A stretch of 17,277 nt of DNA from Halorhodospira sp. (GCA_007121755.1 SKJZ01000236.1:1-17277), one strand, 5' to 3'. Shown: positions 1 through 7,154, counted from the first letter of the stretch. Made by a program: numbers and translations. The notes: generated from the letters alone by a model not told the origin.

Positions 1-117
1 CGGATGGCGAAGCCCGAGGAGATCGCGCGAGTGGTGCTCTTCCTGGCGCAGGATGAGTCCGCCTATATCAACGGGGCCAATATCCCGGTCAATGGTGCGC
101 TGTTCTGCAGTTTCTGA
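1..117 (+). CDS. phaB: Short-chain dehydrogenase/reductase, 3' end; probable acetoacetyl-CoA reductase
   Basis: Only the last 38 codons are present; the start lies outside the window. The reading frame is open from base 1 to a TGA at 115-117. The tail has the usual SDR C-terminus: a PEEIARVVLFLAQDES helix, then an INGANIPVNGA stretch, like the 'G..i.vnGG' end of FabG/PhaB enzymes. Such enzymes reduce 3-oxoacyl substrates with NAD(P)H. PhaB reduces acetoacetyl-CoA to (R)-3-hydroxybutyryl-CoA, the monomer used by PHA synthase. The choice of phaB over fabG rests on context: PHA synthase genes follow on the opposite strand, tail to tail. The catalytic Ser-Tyr-Lys and the Rossmann motif are not in the window, so cofactor and substrate cannot be read here. 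Confidence 0.75.
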   Translation, partial: RMAKPEEIARVVLFLAQDESAYINGANIPVNGALFCSF

Positions 118-122
118 TCGCA

Positions 123-151
123 TTGACAGGGTGATATGACCGATCTATCAT
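123..151 (+). promoter_or_regulatory. Near-consensus sigma70 promoter downstream of the reductase gene
   Basis: TTGACA at 123-128 is a perfect -35 box. A 17-bp spacer follows, then TATCAT at 146-151 (one mismatch to TATAAT), giving 11 of 12 consensus bases at ideal spacing. The start point should be near base 158. It begins 5 bp after the upstream stop codon and points into a region with no evident protein gene before the terminator at 338-367. Confidence 0.6.
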
Positions 152-165
152 GTTGCTATGCAGCA
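151..165. promoter_or_regulatory. PhaR/PhbF-like operator candidate
   Basis: TGTTGCTATGCAGCA is an imperfect dyad (TGYTGC-NNN-GCARCA type) that starts at the last base of the -10 box and covers the predicted start point, where a repressor would block transcription. It resembles the published PhbF consensus of Herbaspirillum (TG-N-TGC-N3-GCAA), with one mismatch at the last position, and the TGC/GCA-rich sites of other PHA repressors. PHA genes flank it. The match is by eye; no phaR gene is in the window. Confidence 0.4.
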
Positions 166-367
166 TGAGGGCGGGCCGGGGCTTCCAAAAAAAAGGGGAA
201 GCCCTCGGCTCCCCCCGGTAAACGCTCATATCTTGTTATTAGAATATAGAGAGCGTAGAATGCATCAAATGTTGTAGTAGTTGCCGTTCTCCTCCAGGCG
301 GCGTCCCCTTGCCGGGATTGGCGCCGCCGACCTCTTGGCCCCCTCCCTCAGAGGGGGCATTTTTTTA
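158..367 (+). ncRNA. Candidate small RNA of about 210 nt in the PHA region
   Basis: The interval is defined by a very strong promoter (123-151) and a strong intrinsic terminator (338-367), with no convincing coding sequence between. Inside are a hairpin at 179-204 (GGGCTTCC / GGAAGCCC with an A8GG loop), a C-rich stretch around 208-216 and an unpaired-looking TTCTCCTCC at 288-296 that could pair with ribosome-binding sites. The U-rich tail after the terminator stem is of the kind Hfq binds. Alternatives: an extended 3' UTR of the reductase gene with its terminator, or a leaderless 39-codon ORF starting at 158. No known RNA family is recognised. Confidence 0.4.
338..367 (+). terminator. Intrinsic terminator, plus strand
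   Basis: GCCCCCTC (338-345) and GAGGGGGC (351-358) form a perfect 8-bp stem closed by the 5-nt loop CCTCA. It is followed directly by ATTTTTTTA (359-367). There is no T run on the other side, so it works only for plus-strand transcripts, that is the reductase mRNA or the candidate small RNA. It does not serve the convergent phaC mRNA. Confidence 0.85.
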
Positions 368-481
368 TCCTTGCACACGGGGTGCGACTTTCTGCCCCAC
401 GCATAGCCCATTCTGGCCGTGGTCTTTCGTGTGTGCAACACCTTTCGATGCGGCGCTGCATCATGGCCGGGCTCCCCGTCT

Positions 482-1519
482 TCAATCCGCCAGCCACGCG
501 GTCAATTCCGGGAAGATCTCCCTCCGCGCGCGCCGGGAGACGAAGACCCCCAAATGGCCCCCGTCGAAGGCGTGTTCACGGTACCTCTCCGATGGGATAT
601 GGCGGCTCAAAGCCCGGGCGGCGGCCGGCGGCACCAGGTGATCGTTCAGGGCGAAGATAGTGAGAACCGGCGCCTGGACGGCGGTTAGTGTCACCCGCTG
701 ACCGCACAATTCAACGCCGTCCCCGACCAGCGCGTTCTCCTGATAGAACCGCTTGGCGAACTGGGCGAAGGCCGTGCCGGCTTGATCAGGGCCGCCGTAC
801 ATCCAGTGCTCCATGCGCAGAAAGTCGGCCAGCGCAACGGGGTCACCCGCCAACTCCGGCAGATCCATATAGCGCTGGGAGAGGAGGCGGTACGGTTTGA
901 GCGAGATGAAGACGGTATTGAGCCAAGCCGCCGGTACGTTCCCGAAGGCGTCGGCCACGCTGTCGAAATCCATCTTCCGCGCTAGCCTGCCGAGGGTGTC
1001 TGCCGGGGTGTGGAAGTCCACCGGTGTGACCAGGGTGATTAGCCGCCGGACCAGAGAGGGCTCCAGCGCGGCGAGACAGAGAGAGAAGACGCCGCCCTGG
1101 CAGACGCCGAGGAGGTCCGGGGGAGCGCCGTGGATCTCGGCAACGCGCCGCGCCGCGCCGCGCAGGAAATCGCCGATGTAGTCGTCCAGCTCCAGAAAAC
1201 GGTCGGCGCCGGCGGGATCTCCCCAGTCCAGGAGGTAGACCGGATGCCCGGCGTCACGCAGCGCGCGCACCAGTGACCGCTCTTCGGTCAGGTCGAGGAT
1301 GAAGGGGCGGTTGACGAGGGAGTAGACAATGAGGACGGGCGTTGCGGTGACCTTTGCGGGCGGGTAGTGGTAGAGCGTCGCCCCTCCCGCGCGCCACACG
1401 GCTTCCCGCGGGGTGGCCCCGTCGGTGGCGTCAGTGATGCCGAGGCTTTCGCCCGCCGCCTGGGCGAAGCGTCGCTGCCACTCCGCCGCTTCCCGGTATG
1501 CCGTGGTGGGGTCGATCAC
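482..1519 (-). CDS. phaC: Class III poly(R)-hydroxyalkanoate synthase, catalytic subunit PhaC
   Basis: 345 residues, the usual size for class III PhaC (about 355). It polymerises (R)-3-hydroxyacyl-CoA into PHA at the granule surface, acting with PhaE. The alpha/beta-hydrolase fold shows the lipase-like box GVCQGG with the nucleophile Cys140. The remaining triad residues are Asp293 in FALNDHLVPP and His322 in DGGHLGVFVS. The conserved VLIVYSLVNRPFILDL strand and YLLDWGDP segment are at about 62-101. The start is GTG, whose bases overlap the phaE stop as GTGA (1516-1519), with a GGAAG ribosome-binding element upstream inside phaE. This indicates translational coupling and fits a PhaE-PhaC complex. 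No clear minus-strand terminator follows the stop. Confidence 0.96.
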   Translation of the reverse strand: MIDPTTAYREAAEWQRRFAQAAGESLGITDATDGATPREAVWRAGGATLYHYPPAKVTATPVLIVYSLVNRPFILDLTEERSLVRALRDAGHPVYLLDWGDPAGADRFLELDDYIGDFLRGAARRVAEIHGAPPDLLGVCQGGVFSLCLAALEPSLVRRLITLVTPVDFHTPADTLGRLARKMDFDSVADAFGNVPAAWLNTVFISLKPYRLLSQRYMDLPELAGDPVALADFLRMEHWMYGGPDQAGTAFAQFAKRFYQENALVGDGVELCGQRVTLTAVQAPVLTIFALNDHLVPPAAARALSRHIPSERYREHAFDGGHLGVFVSRRARREIFPELTAWLAD

Positions 1520-2406
1520 CGCTTGCTTCCGGATCGTCTCTGTAGCGCGGCCACTTCCCGCCGGAGTTTCTCGACCTCATCGAGCAGCTTCGCCGTGTTG
1601 CTCTCTTCGGCTTGCCGCCGTTGCTGGCGTTCCACCGTCAGCAGGCGCCGTTGGGTGTCAACTAAGTCCCGCCGGTTGGGGAAGCCGAGCATGACGAGAA
1701 AGCTGTCAACATGCTCCCGGCAGTGACTGAGCAGCTGCGCCGACGCGTTCGAGAGATCGGCGAAGGCCGCTGCCCAAGCGTCACCGGCCAGCAACTCATC
1801 GTAGACCGCTTCGCTCTCTGTCAGCCACATCTCATAAAGCCCGCGCAGTGTATCCGGCGCTTCGCCGTTGCCGCCCAGCGCGGCCAGAACGCGGGTTTGA
1901 AAGCGAGAGAGCCCCTCCCGGGCCGCTCCGTGCAGCAGCGCAGCGCAGCGTTGGTGCGCCTCCTGGTGGTGGTCGAGCGCCAACAGCAACTCATTGAGGG
2001 TCTGCTGCTCTTCGTGAAAGGGGCCGATCCGGTGAGAGATGGAGTAGACCCACGGGGCCAGCCATAACGGGGGGTCCAACTGGGCCTCGTCGCCGATGCC
2101 GGTTTCGGCGGCCTTGCGCAGAGCGACGGCGAGGGCGTCAGTAAGGGTGGTCGGCTCGGCCGCGGAGAAGGCCGCGTCGACTTGTCCACGCATCTTTTCG
2201 AAAGCGGCGTCCATCTCCTCGTCAAAGCGATCCCGGTTCTTCAGTACGCGCCACAATTCAGAGAATGCGTCGCCGGGGTTGCCGCCGGGAATGCCGGGGG
2301 CGGCGGCTGTCTGTTGGACGGCCTCCCGCCAGAAGGCGCGTCCCTGCCGCTCGATGCTTTGAAAAAAGGCCAGCCACTCGGCCTCCGGGTGTTCTCCGCT
2401 CACCAT
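1516..2406 (-). CDS. phaE: Class III PHA synthase subunit PhaE
   Basis: About 296 residues, shorter than many PhaE proteins (about 350-370). PhaE has no catalytic site of its own; it binds and activates PhaC and shapes the synthase complex. Recognisable parts are an N-terminal Trp/Phe-rich segment (WLAFFQSIERQGRAFW) and the family signature LVMLGFPNRRDLVDTQRRL near residue 250. A C-terminal coiled coil follows (LLDEVEKLRREVAALQRR). The ATG at 2404-2406 is preceded by GGTGG at good spacing; an in-frame GTG two codons upstream (2412) is an alternative, and neither has a classic Shine-Dalgarno. It is first in the operon and overlaps phaC by 4 bp. The identity is supported mainly by the C-terminal signature and by the coupling to phaC. 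Confidence 0.9.
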   Translation of the reverse strand: MVSGEHPEAEWLAFFQSIERQGRAFWREAVQQTAAAPGIPGGNPGDAFSELWRVLKNRDRFDEEMDAAFEKMRGQVDAAFSAAEPTTLTDALAVALRKAAETGIGDEAQLDPPLWLAPWVYSISHRIGPFHEEQQTLNELLLALDHHQEAHQRCAALLHGAAREGLSRFQTRVLAALGGNGEAPDTLRGLYEMWLTESEAVYDELLAGDAWAAAFADLSNASAQLLSHCREHVDSFLVMLGFPNRRDLVDTQRRLLTVERQQRRQAEESNTAKLLDEVEKLRREVAALQRRSGSKR

Positions 2407-2436
2407 GTCCACCGTCGATGGGCCGAGGAGTCTTTC

Positions 2437-2445
2437 AGTCTAGCA
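2437..2445 (-). promoter_or_regulatory. Candidate extended -10 promoter for phaEC
   Basis: On the minus strand TG-C-TAGACT reads as an extended -10 element, placing transcription start near 2430, just upstream of phaE. No convincing -35 box lies 17 bp upstream, which is tolerated with a TGn extension. It sits in the 95-bp gap between bepA and phaE. Confidence 0.35.
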
Positions 2446-2480
2446 CGCATGTTGAGGCTCTCCCTTACCGTGCCTGCGGA

Positions 2481-2506
2481 AACAAACGACCGGCGGCGCG
2501 AGCCGC
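2481..2506 (-). terminator. Possible terminator of bepA
   Basis: On the minus strand, directly after the bepA stop, GCGGC-TCGC-GCCGC forms a 5-bp GC stem. It is followed by CGGTCGTTTGTTT, an imperfect T-rich run. The stem is short, so this is only a plausible weak terminator separating bepA from the phaEC operon. Confidence 0.35.
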
Positions 2507-2507
2507 T

Positions 2508-3989
2508 TTAGTGGAGTCGCCGCCCGCTGCTGGGCTCCTGCTGGCCTCTGTAGCTTTCCTGCCAACGGTCCCGCAGCGCTTCCGCCTCGGCGCGTTGATA
2601 AGGGGCGTCGCCGGCGTGCCGCAGTGCGTTGTTGAGTTGGGCCATGGCACTGTTGAACTCGCTCAGCGCATGGTAGTACTTCGCCAAAGCGATATAACCC
2701 TCGGCCTCCCGTCCGCCAGCGTGCGCCGCTTCCGCCAATAGCCTCAATAGGGCCGGGCGATCCGACGCGGCATGGCGGACCAGGAGCCGGCGGGCCTCCT
2801 CGTGTCTCGCCACAGCCATCAGCGTCTCGGCGTAACGGTGAAGGACCGCTTGATTGCCGGGGTAGAGAGAGGAGGCGGACTTGTAGATCGCCAGCGCCGC
2901 CTCCCACTCTTCCGCTTCCCGCTCCACCTCGGCGCGGGCCAACAGGATCAGGAGCCGCTCTCCCTGTTCGTCCAATAGCCTGTCGAGCAACAGCCGCGCT
3001 TCGCCGTGCCGGCCGTCACGGGCCAGTGCCAGGGCGAGCCCGTACCGGGCGCCGCGCCGGTGAGACGGTTCCTCCGCGCGGGTGAGCCGGTCGCGCATGG
3101 CGGTTACGGCCTCGGCGGCGGTGCGCTCTCCGGCGACTTGCAGACGGGCCCGGATGAACGCGTGGTCGCCACTCTCGAAAATCTCCACATTGCGGTGGCG
3201 GTTCGCCATCTCCTGGGTTTCCGTCAGCCGCTGCTGGGTCAGTGGGTGTGAGCTCAAGTATTCGGGAGGCTGTTCGGCGTACTGCGACGCTTCGGCCAAG
3301 CGCTCAAAGAAACGCGGCATGCCGCGTGGATCGAGGCCAGCGCGGGCCATGGTGCGGACGCCGACCCGGTCGGCTTCCCGTTCATAGTCGCGGGAGTAGC
3401 GCAGTTGTTGCTGGATCGGGGCGGCGATCCCGGCCATGATCGCGGCGCTGCCGGCCTGAGGGTCTTGGCTGCCGATGAGTATGCCCGCCAGGACAGCCGC
3501 CGCCGCCTGCAGGTTCAGGCGCTGAGCCTGGGCGTAATTGCGGGCGATGTGCCGTTGCGTGACGTGGGCGATCTCGTGGGCGACGACGCCCCCAAGTTCG
3601 CTCTCTGATTCCGAGGCTACGATCAGGCCGGAGTAGAGGCCGATATGGCCGCCCGGCATGGCAAAGGCGTTGATATTCGAGTCGTCCACAACAAAAAAGT
3701 TGAAGCCGTACGCCGGATCCTCGCTGTGGGCGGCCAAGCGGTGGCCAAGGTCGCGGATGTATTGAGTGACCTCGGGGTCTTCCACCAGCGGGAGGAAGCG
3801 CCGGATTTCTCGCATCATCCGGTCGCCGAGCCGCCGTTCCTCGGCCACCGGCAGGGCATCGCCGCCGGGGCCGCCGATATCGGGCAGCTCGATCTCCTGA
3901 GCGCTGGCGGTCAGCGCGAGCCAGAGCGCGACAGCCAGGGCGCCAGCCTTGGCGGTCGTGGTGCGGACGGGTTTTGGCAAGGGCGTCAT
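2508..3989 (-). CDS. bepA: Periplasmic M48 metalloprotease/chaperone with TPR repeats, BepA-like
   Basis: 493 residues against 487 for E. coli BepA, which helps LptD and the BAM machinery mature and degrades stalled outer-membrane proteins. A signal peptide is clear: basic start, hydrophobic core (about 15-27) and ASA|Q cleavage near residue 30, followed by the family ELPDIG motif. The zinc site HEIAHVTQRH gives His138, Glu139 and His142, with the third ligand Glu203 in YEREAD. His248 in SSHPLTQQR matches the BepA autoinhibitory histidine. These positions are all offset by two from E. coli BepA. The C-terminal half (about 290-480) is alanine-rich paired helices consistent with TPRs. It starts with ATG and a weak AGGT-type site, is divergent from perM, and is followed 95 bp on by phaE. 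Confidence 0.93.
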   Translation of the reverse strand: MTPLPKPVRTTTAKAGALAVALWLALTASAQEIELPDIGGPGGDALPVAEERRLGDRMMREIRRFLPLVEDPEVTQYIRDLGHRLAAHSEDPAYGFNFFVVDDSNINAFAMPGGHIGLYSGLIVASESESELGGVVAHEIAHVTQRHIARNYAQAQRLNLQAAAAVLAGILIGSQDPQAGSAAIMAGIAAPIQQQLRYSRDYEREADRVGVRTMARAGLDPRGMPRFFERLAEASQYAEQPPEYLSSHPLTQQRLTETQEMANRHRNVEIFESGDHAFIRARLQVAGERTAAEAVTAMRDRLTRAEEPSHRRGARYGLALALARDGRHGEARLLLDRLLDEQGERLLILLARAEVEREAEEWEAALAIYKSASSLYPGNQAVLHRYAETLMAVARHEEARRLLVRHAASDRPALLRLLAEAAHAGGREAEGYIALAKYYHALSEFNSAMAQLNNALRHAGDAPYQRAEAEALRDRWQESYRGQQEPSSGRRLH

Positions 3990-4027
3990 GCCGGTTTGAC
4001 CTGTAAAGGCTGGCGCGTGTTCCAGTG

Positions 4028-4059
4028 ACGCAGTTTAACGGATACGACTGCGTTATCAT
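4028..4059. promoter_or_regulatory. Divergent bepA/perM promoter region with a 7-bp inverted repeat
   Basis: ACGCAGT (4028-4034) and ACTGCGT (4047-4053) are perfect inverted copies 12 bp apart. They lie immediately before a TATCAT hexamer (4054-4059) that could be the -10 box for perM. No good -35 is seen. The dyad could be an operator shared by the two divergent genes. Confidence 0.3.
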
Positions 4060-4156
4060 CCTCTCAGCAGCCAGGTGGTAGGGCGGAGTGAACGCGCGGA
4101 CCGGCGCCCCGGCGGGGCTTGCGTTCACTCTGTCCCCGGTATATTTGGAGGCGTTC

Positions 4157-5248
4157 GTGGAGCTCGTCCGCAACTGGTTCAGGCAGACCTTCAACGATCC
4201 GCAGGTGGCCGCGTTCACCGTGCTGGTTGTTGTGGTGCTGGCCGCCTTCTTCTTTTTCGGCAACGCCCTGGCGCCGGTGATCGCGGCGCTGGTGATCGCC
4301 TATCTGCTGGAGGGGTTGGTCCGCGCTCTGGAACGCGCCGGGTCGCCCCGATGGGTTGCGGTGACGGTGGTCTTCTTCTTCTTCACGGCCTGCTTGCTGT
4401 TGGTGATCCTGCTACTGATCCCGACGCTCTATCGGCAGGTGGTCCAGCTAGTCGATTTGCTGCCGGCCATACTGAGCCAGGGCCAGGCCCTGCTGTTGCA
4501 GCTCCCCGAGCACTATCCGAACCTCTTTTCGGAGGCCCAGATCGGCGAGATGTTGAACACCATTCGGCGGGAGACCATTGAGTGGGGCCAGCGGGTGGCG
4601 GCGGGCTTTACTCTGCGCTCGGTGGCCGTCGTGGTGAGCTTGGCGATTTACGCGGTGCTGGTGCCGTTTCTGGTCTTCTTTTTCCTGAAAGACAAGGCGT
4701 TGATGCTGAGCTGGCTCAGCGACCGGTTGCCGCGGCATCGGGCCTTGGCGTACGAGGTTTGGGGAGAGGTCAACCAGCAGATCGGCAACTACGTCCGGGG
4801 CAAGTTTATCGAAATCGTGATCGTCTGGGTGGTCACCTACACGGCGTTCACGCTGTTTGGTCTGCAGTTCGCCATGCTGTTGGCGCTCGGTACCGGCCTG
4901 TCGGTGGTCATCCCCTACGTCGGCGCGTTCGTGATGACCCTTCCGGTGGCGCTGATAGCGTACTTTCAGTTCGGGCTCACTGAGATGTTCGTTTACGTCG
5001 TCGCCGTCTATACCATTATTCAGGTGTTGGACGGGAATGTACTGGTGCCGGTCCTCTTCTCCGAGGTGGTAAATCTGCATCCGGTGGCGATCATCGTCGC
5101 CATACTCGTCTTCGGCAGTTTGTGGGGGTTCTGGGGGATCTTTTTCGCCATCCCGTTGGCCACGGTTATCCAGTCGATCCTCAAGGCCTGGATGCGGCGC
5201 GTGGCGGATCAATCAAAGGATGTCCGAGGCCCGGTCGGCGAGTCTTGA
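4157..5248 (+). CDS. perM: AI-2E/PerM family multi-spanning inner-membrane protein
   Basis: 363 residues from the start chosen here, close to E. coli PerM (353). The family consists of seven- to eight-helix inner-membrane proteins proposed as permeases or exporters; the substrate of PerM is not established. Long hydrophobic segments are evident: the FTVLVVVVLAAFFFFGNALAP helix near the N-terminus, a second near VFFFFTACLLLVILLLIP, one at VVVSLAIYAVLVPFLVFFFLKD, and several in the C-terminal half. The PYVGAFVMTLP segment and a GSLWGFWGIFFAIPLA motif near the end are typical of the family. The GTG at 4157 has a good GGAGG (4147-4151) at 5 nt and gives an N-terminus (ELVRNWFRQTFNDPQ) like family members. 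A longer in-frame GTG at 4088 has a poor site. Its 3' end overlaps the convergent phoH gene by 36 bp. Confidence 0.9.
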   Translation: MELVRNWFRQTFNDPQVAAFTVLVVVVLAAFFFFGNALAPVIAALVIAYLLEGLVRALERAGSPRWVAVTVVFFFFTACLLLVILLLIPTLYRQVVQLVDLLPAILSQGQALLLQLPEHYPNLFSEAQIGEMLNTIRRETIEWGQRVAAGFTLRSVAVVVSLAIYAVLVPFLVFFFLKDKALMLSWLSDRLPRHRALAYEVWGEVNQQIGNYVRGKFIEIVIVWVVTYTAFTLFGLQFAMLLALGTGLSVVIPYVGAFVMTLPVALIAYFQFGLTEMFVYVVAVYTIIQVLDGNVLVPVLFSEVVNLHPVAIIVAILVFGSLWGFWGIFFAIPLATVIQSILKAWMRRVADQSKDVRGPVGES

Positions 5249-6532
5249 ACGTTCGCCCCGTTGCAGCGTGACGTGTCCCCAGTGGGGCCAGCCCTCGAAA
5301 CGGCCCACTACATAGGTCAGCCCCGAGGTCGCCTCGGTGAGGTAGGGCGTGTCGATCTGGGCGATGTTGCCCAGGCAGACGACCTTGGTGCCGGGGCCGG
5401 CGCGGGTGATTAGGGCCTTCATCTGCTTGGCGGTCAGGTTTTGAGCCTCGTCGAGGATCAGGAACTTCTCCAGGAAGGTGCGCCCCCGCATGAAGCTCAG
5501 CGAGCGGACCTTGATCCGGGATTGGAGCAGTTCAGCGGTGGCCGCCTGCGCCCAGCCGCCACGGTGGCCGGGCTCGGTGAGGACTTCGAGGTTATCCATC
5601 AACGCCCCCATCCACGGCGTCATCTTCTCCTCTTCTGTCCCCGGCAGGTGGCCGATCTCCTCTCCGATCGCCACCGTCGCGCGGGTGGCGACAATCTCGC
5701 GGTAGCGCTGTTCGTCGAGCGTCTGGGCCAGGCCGGCGGCCAGGGTCAGCAGGGTTTTGCCGGTTCCGGCGGCACCGATCAGAGTGACCAAGTCGACATT
5801 GGGATCCATCAATAGGTGGAGGGCGAAGTTCTGCTCCCGGTTGCGGGCGTGGATGCCCCATACAGCCCGTCCACCGCGAAAGTCGGTCACCGGGGTTAAG
5901 CGCGCACGCCCCCGTTCCACGCCGCGGACCACCGCCTCGAACCCCTCGGCTTCATTGTAGAGGCAGAGGTTGGGCCACCAGGACGCGCCCTCCGGGAGTG
6001 CGGCCAGCCACCCCTCCGGGGTCGCCTGGAGACCGGCGACCACCTCGGGCGGGATCTCTTCCAGCCCGGTGGGCAGGAGGTCGATATCGTCGATGACGCG
6101 GTCGCTCTCAAAGTCCTCGGCGGTGAGTCCGGCGACCTGGGCGCGAATGCGCAGATTGATGTTCTTGGAGACGAGTACAACCCGGACCGCCGGGTGACGG
6201 TTGCCGATAGCGCGGGCGGTGGCCAGGATGGCACGGTCGCCTCGGCCGGGGGTCTCGGTCTCGAACCGCAGTTTGCCGCGGGGAGCGCCGGGATCGCCGG
6301 CGCCGCCGAGGGGAATGCCGTCGGCAAGGGCGCCGGGAGGGTGGCCGTGGAGCAGATCGTCGAGAAAGCGGCTCGCTTGGCGGGCGTTACGCGCCACCTC
6401 GGAGATACCCTGCTTGGCCGCGTCCAACTCCTCCAGTACCGCCGCCGGCAAACAGACGTCGTGCTCCTGAAAGCGGAACAGCGCGGTCGGATCGTGGATC
6501 AGTACCGAGGTGTCGAGGATGTAGATCCTCAT
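5213..6532 (-). CDS. PIN domain-PhoH ATPase fusion (PhoH2-type), putative RNA helicase/RNase
   Basis: 439 residues. The N-terminal part (about 1-150) is a PIN nuclease domain: ILDTSVLIHDP with Asp7, EELDAAK with Glu35/36 and GRGDRAILATA with Asp99. The position where related proteins usually have Asp (SKDINxR) is Asn124 (SKNINLR), which may weaken metal-dependent cleavage. The C-terminal half is the PhoH P-loop ATPase: Walker A GAAGTGKT (253-260), Walker B FLILDEAQN with Asp361/Glu362, and the ending RGERSRLADRA. PhoH2 proteins are reported to unwind and cut RNA. I start it at the ATG giving MRIYILDTSVL (6532) because the domain begins there and the upstream extension overlaps gcvR. It lies 10 bp after the gcvR stop, so the two are probably co-transcribed; the 3' end overlaps perM. 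Confidence 0.9.
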   Translation of the reverse strand: MRIYILDTSVLIHDPTALFRFQEHDVCLPAAVLEELDAAKQGISEVARNARQASRFLDDLLHGHPPGALADGIPLGGAGDPGAPRGKLRFETETPGRGDRAILATARAIGNRHPAVRVVLVSKNINLRIRAQVAGLTAEDFESDRVIDDIDLLPTGLEEIPPEVVAGLQATPEGWLAALPEGASWWPNLCLYNEAEGFEAVVRGVERGRARLTPVTDFRGGRAVWGIHARNREQNFALHLLMDPNVDLVTLIGAAGTGKTLLTLAAGLAQTLDEQRYREIVATRATVAIGEEIGHLPGTEEEKMTPWMGALMDNLEVLTEPGHRGGWAQAATAELLQSRIKVRSLSFMRGRTFLEKFLILDEAQNLTAKQMKALITRAGPGTKVVCLGNIAQIDTPYLTEATSGLTYVVGRFEGWPHWGHVTLQRGERSRLADRASDIL

Positions 6533-6542
6533 CGCCAAGCGC

Positions 6543-7070
6543 CTACTTGAGTGGTTCCATGACCGCGTCGAGATTGATCTGGTCACAGAAGTCCATGAAC
6601 TCGTCACGTAGCGTGGCGATATGGACACCAGCGGGCACGTCGATGGTCATTTGCACCGAGAACATCGGCGTGCCGGTATGGGCGGCGGCGTAGCTGGCCG
6701 TGGTCATGTCGCGAATATTGATCTCGCGGGTGGCGAAAAAGTTCGCCAGTTCGGCGACGATCCCAGGGTGGTCGAGGGAGACCACCTCTACAGTGTAGGG
6801 CAGGAGTTGCTCCCGTTCCTCTGCGCTCTCGGTGCGTTTAAGGTGGACCTGAAGTCCCATCCGCTTGGCGGTGTTGGGGAGCGCCGACTCCAGTTTCGCC
6901 AGCTCGTTCCAGCGGCCGGATATCAGCAGGAGAACAGCGAACTCCCCGCCGAGGACGGTCATCCGGCTGTCTTCAATGTTGCATCCGGTATCGCATACCG
7001 TGCGCGCCAGTTCGCGAACGATACCGGGGCGATCCTCGCCGAGAGCGGTGACGACCATCAAGTTACGCAT
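6543..7070 (-). CDS. gcvR: GcvR-type tandem ACT-domain regulator
   Basis: 175 residues (E. coli GcvR 190). There are two ACT domains, about 5-78 and 93-165, each opening with the ligand-loop signature: GEDRPGIVRELA (from residue 11) and LDHPGIVAELANFF (from residue 99). In E. coli GcvR represses glycine-cleavage genes by binding the activator GcvA in the absence of glycine; it does not bind DNA itself. No gcvA gene is in the window. The location, divergent from dapA, is the same as in E. coli and supports the name. It is the first gene of a pair with the PIN-PhoH gene. Start ATG with no obvious Shine-Dalgarno. Confidence 0.9.
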   Translation of the reverse strand: MRNLMVVTALGEDRPGIVRELARTVCDTGCNIEDSRMTVLGGEFAVLLLISGRWNELAKLESALPNTAKRMGLQVHLKRTESAEEREQLLPYTVEVVSLDHPGIVAELANFFATREINIRDMTTASYAAAHTGTPMFSVQMTIDVPAGVHIATLRDEFMDFCDQINLDAVMEPLK

Positions 7071-7109
7071 GGACAGGGCTTGACTTTGTTCTTGAGAAAC
7101 ACGCCGCTC

Positions 7110-7118
7110 AGTCTACCA
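7110..7118 (-). promoter_or_regulatory. Candidate extended -10 promoter for gcvR-phoH
   Basis: On the minus strand TG-G-TAGACT lies 40 bp upstream of the gcvR ATG and would start transcription near 7103. No clear -35 box is seen. The hexamer is the same as that found upstream of phaE. Confidence 0.3.
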
Positions 7119-7154
7119 TGCCACTGGCGCGACAGCGCCTTGAGTGAGTAAGAT

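Noticed and set aside
179..204. GGGCTTCC-A8GG-GGAAGCCC hairpin as a terminator
   Set aside because: The A run is in the loop rather than a T run after the stem, on either strand. The true plus-strand terminator is at 338-367.
158..277. A 39-codon ORF starting exactly at the predicted transcription start (leaderless)
   Set aside because: It has no ribosome site, its composition is unremarkable, and the A8 run and hairpin within it explain the sequence better. It was kept only as an alternative to the small-RNA reading.
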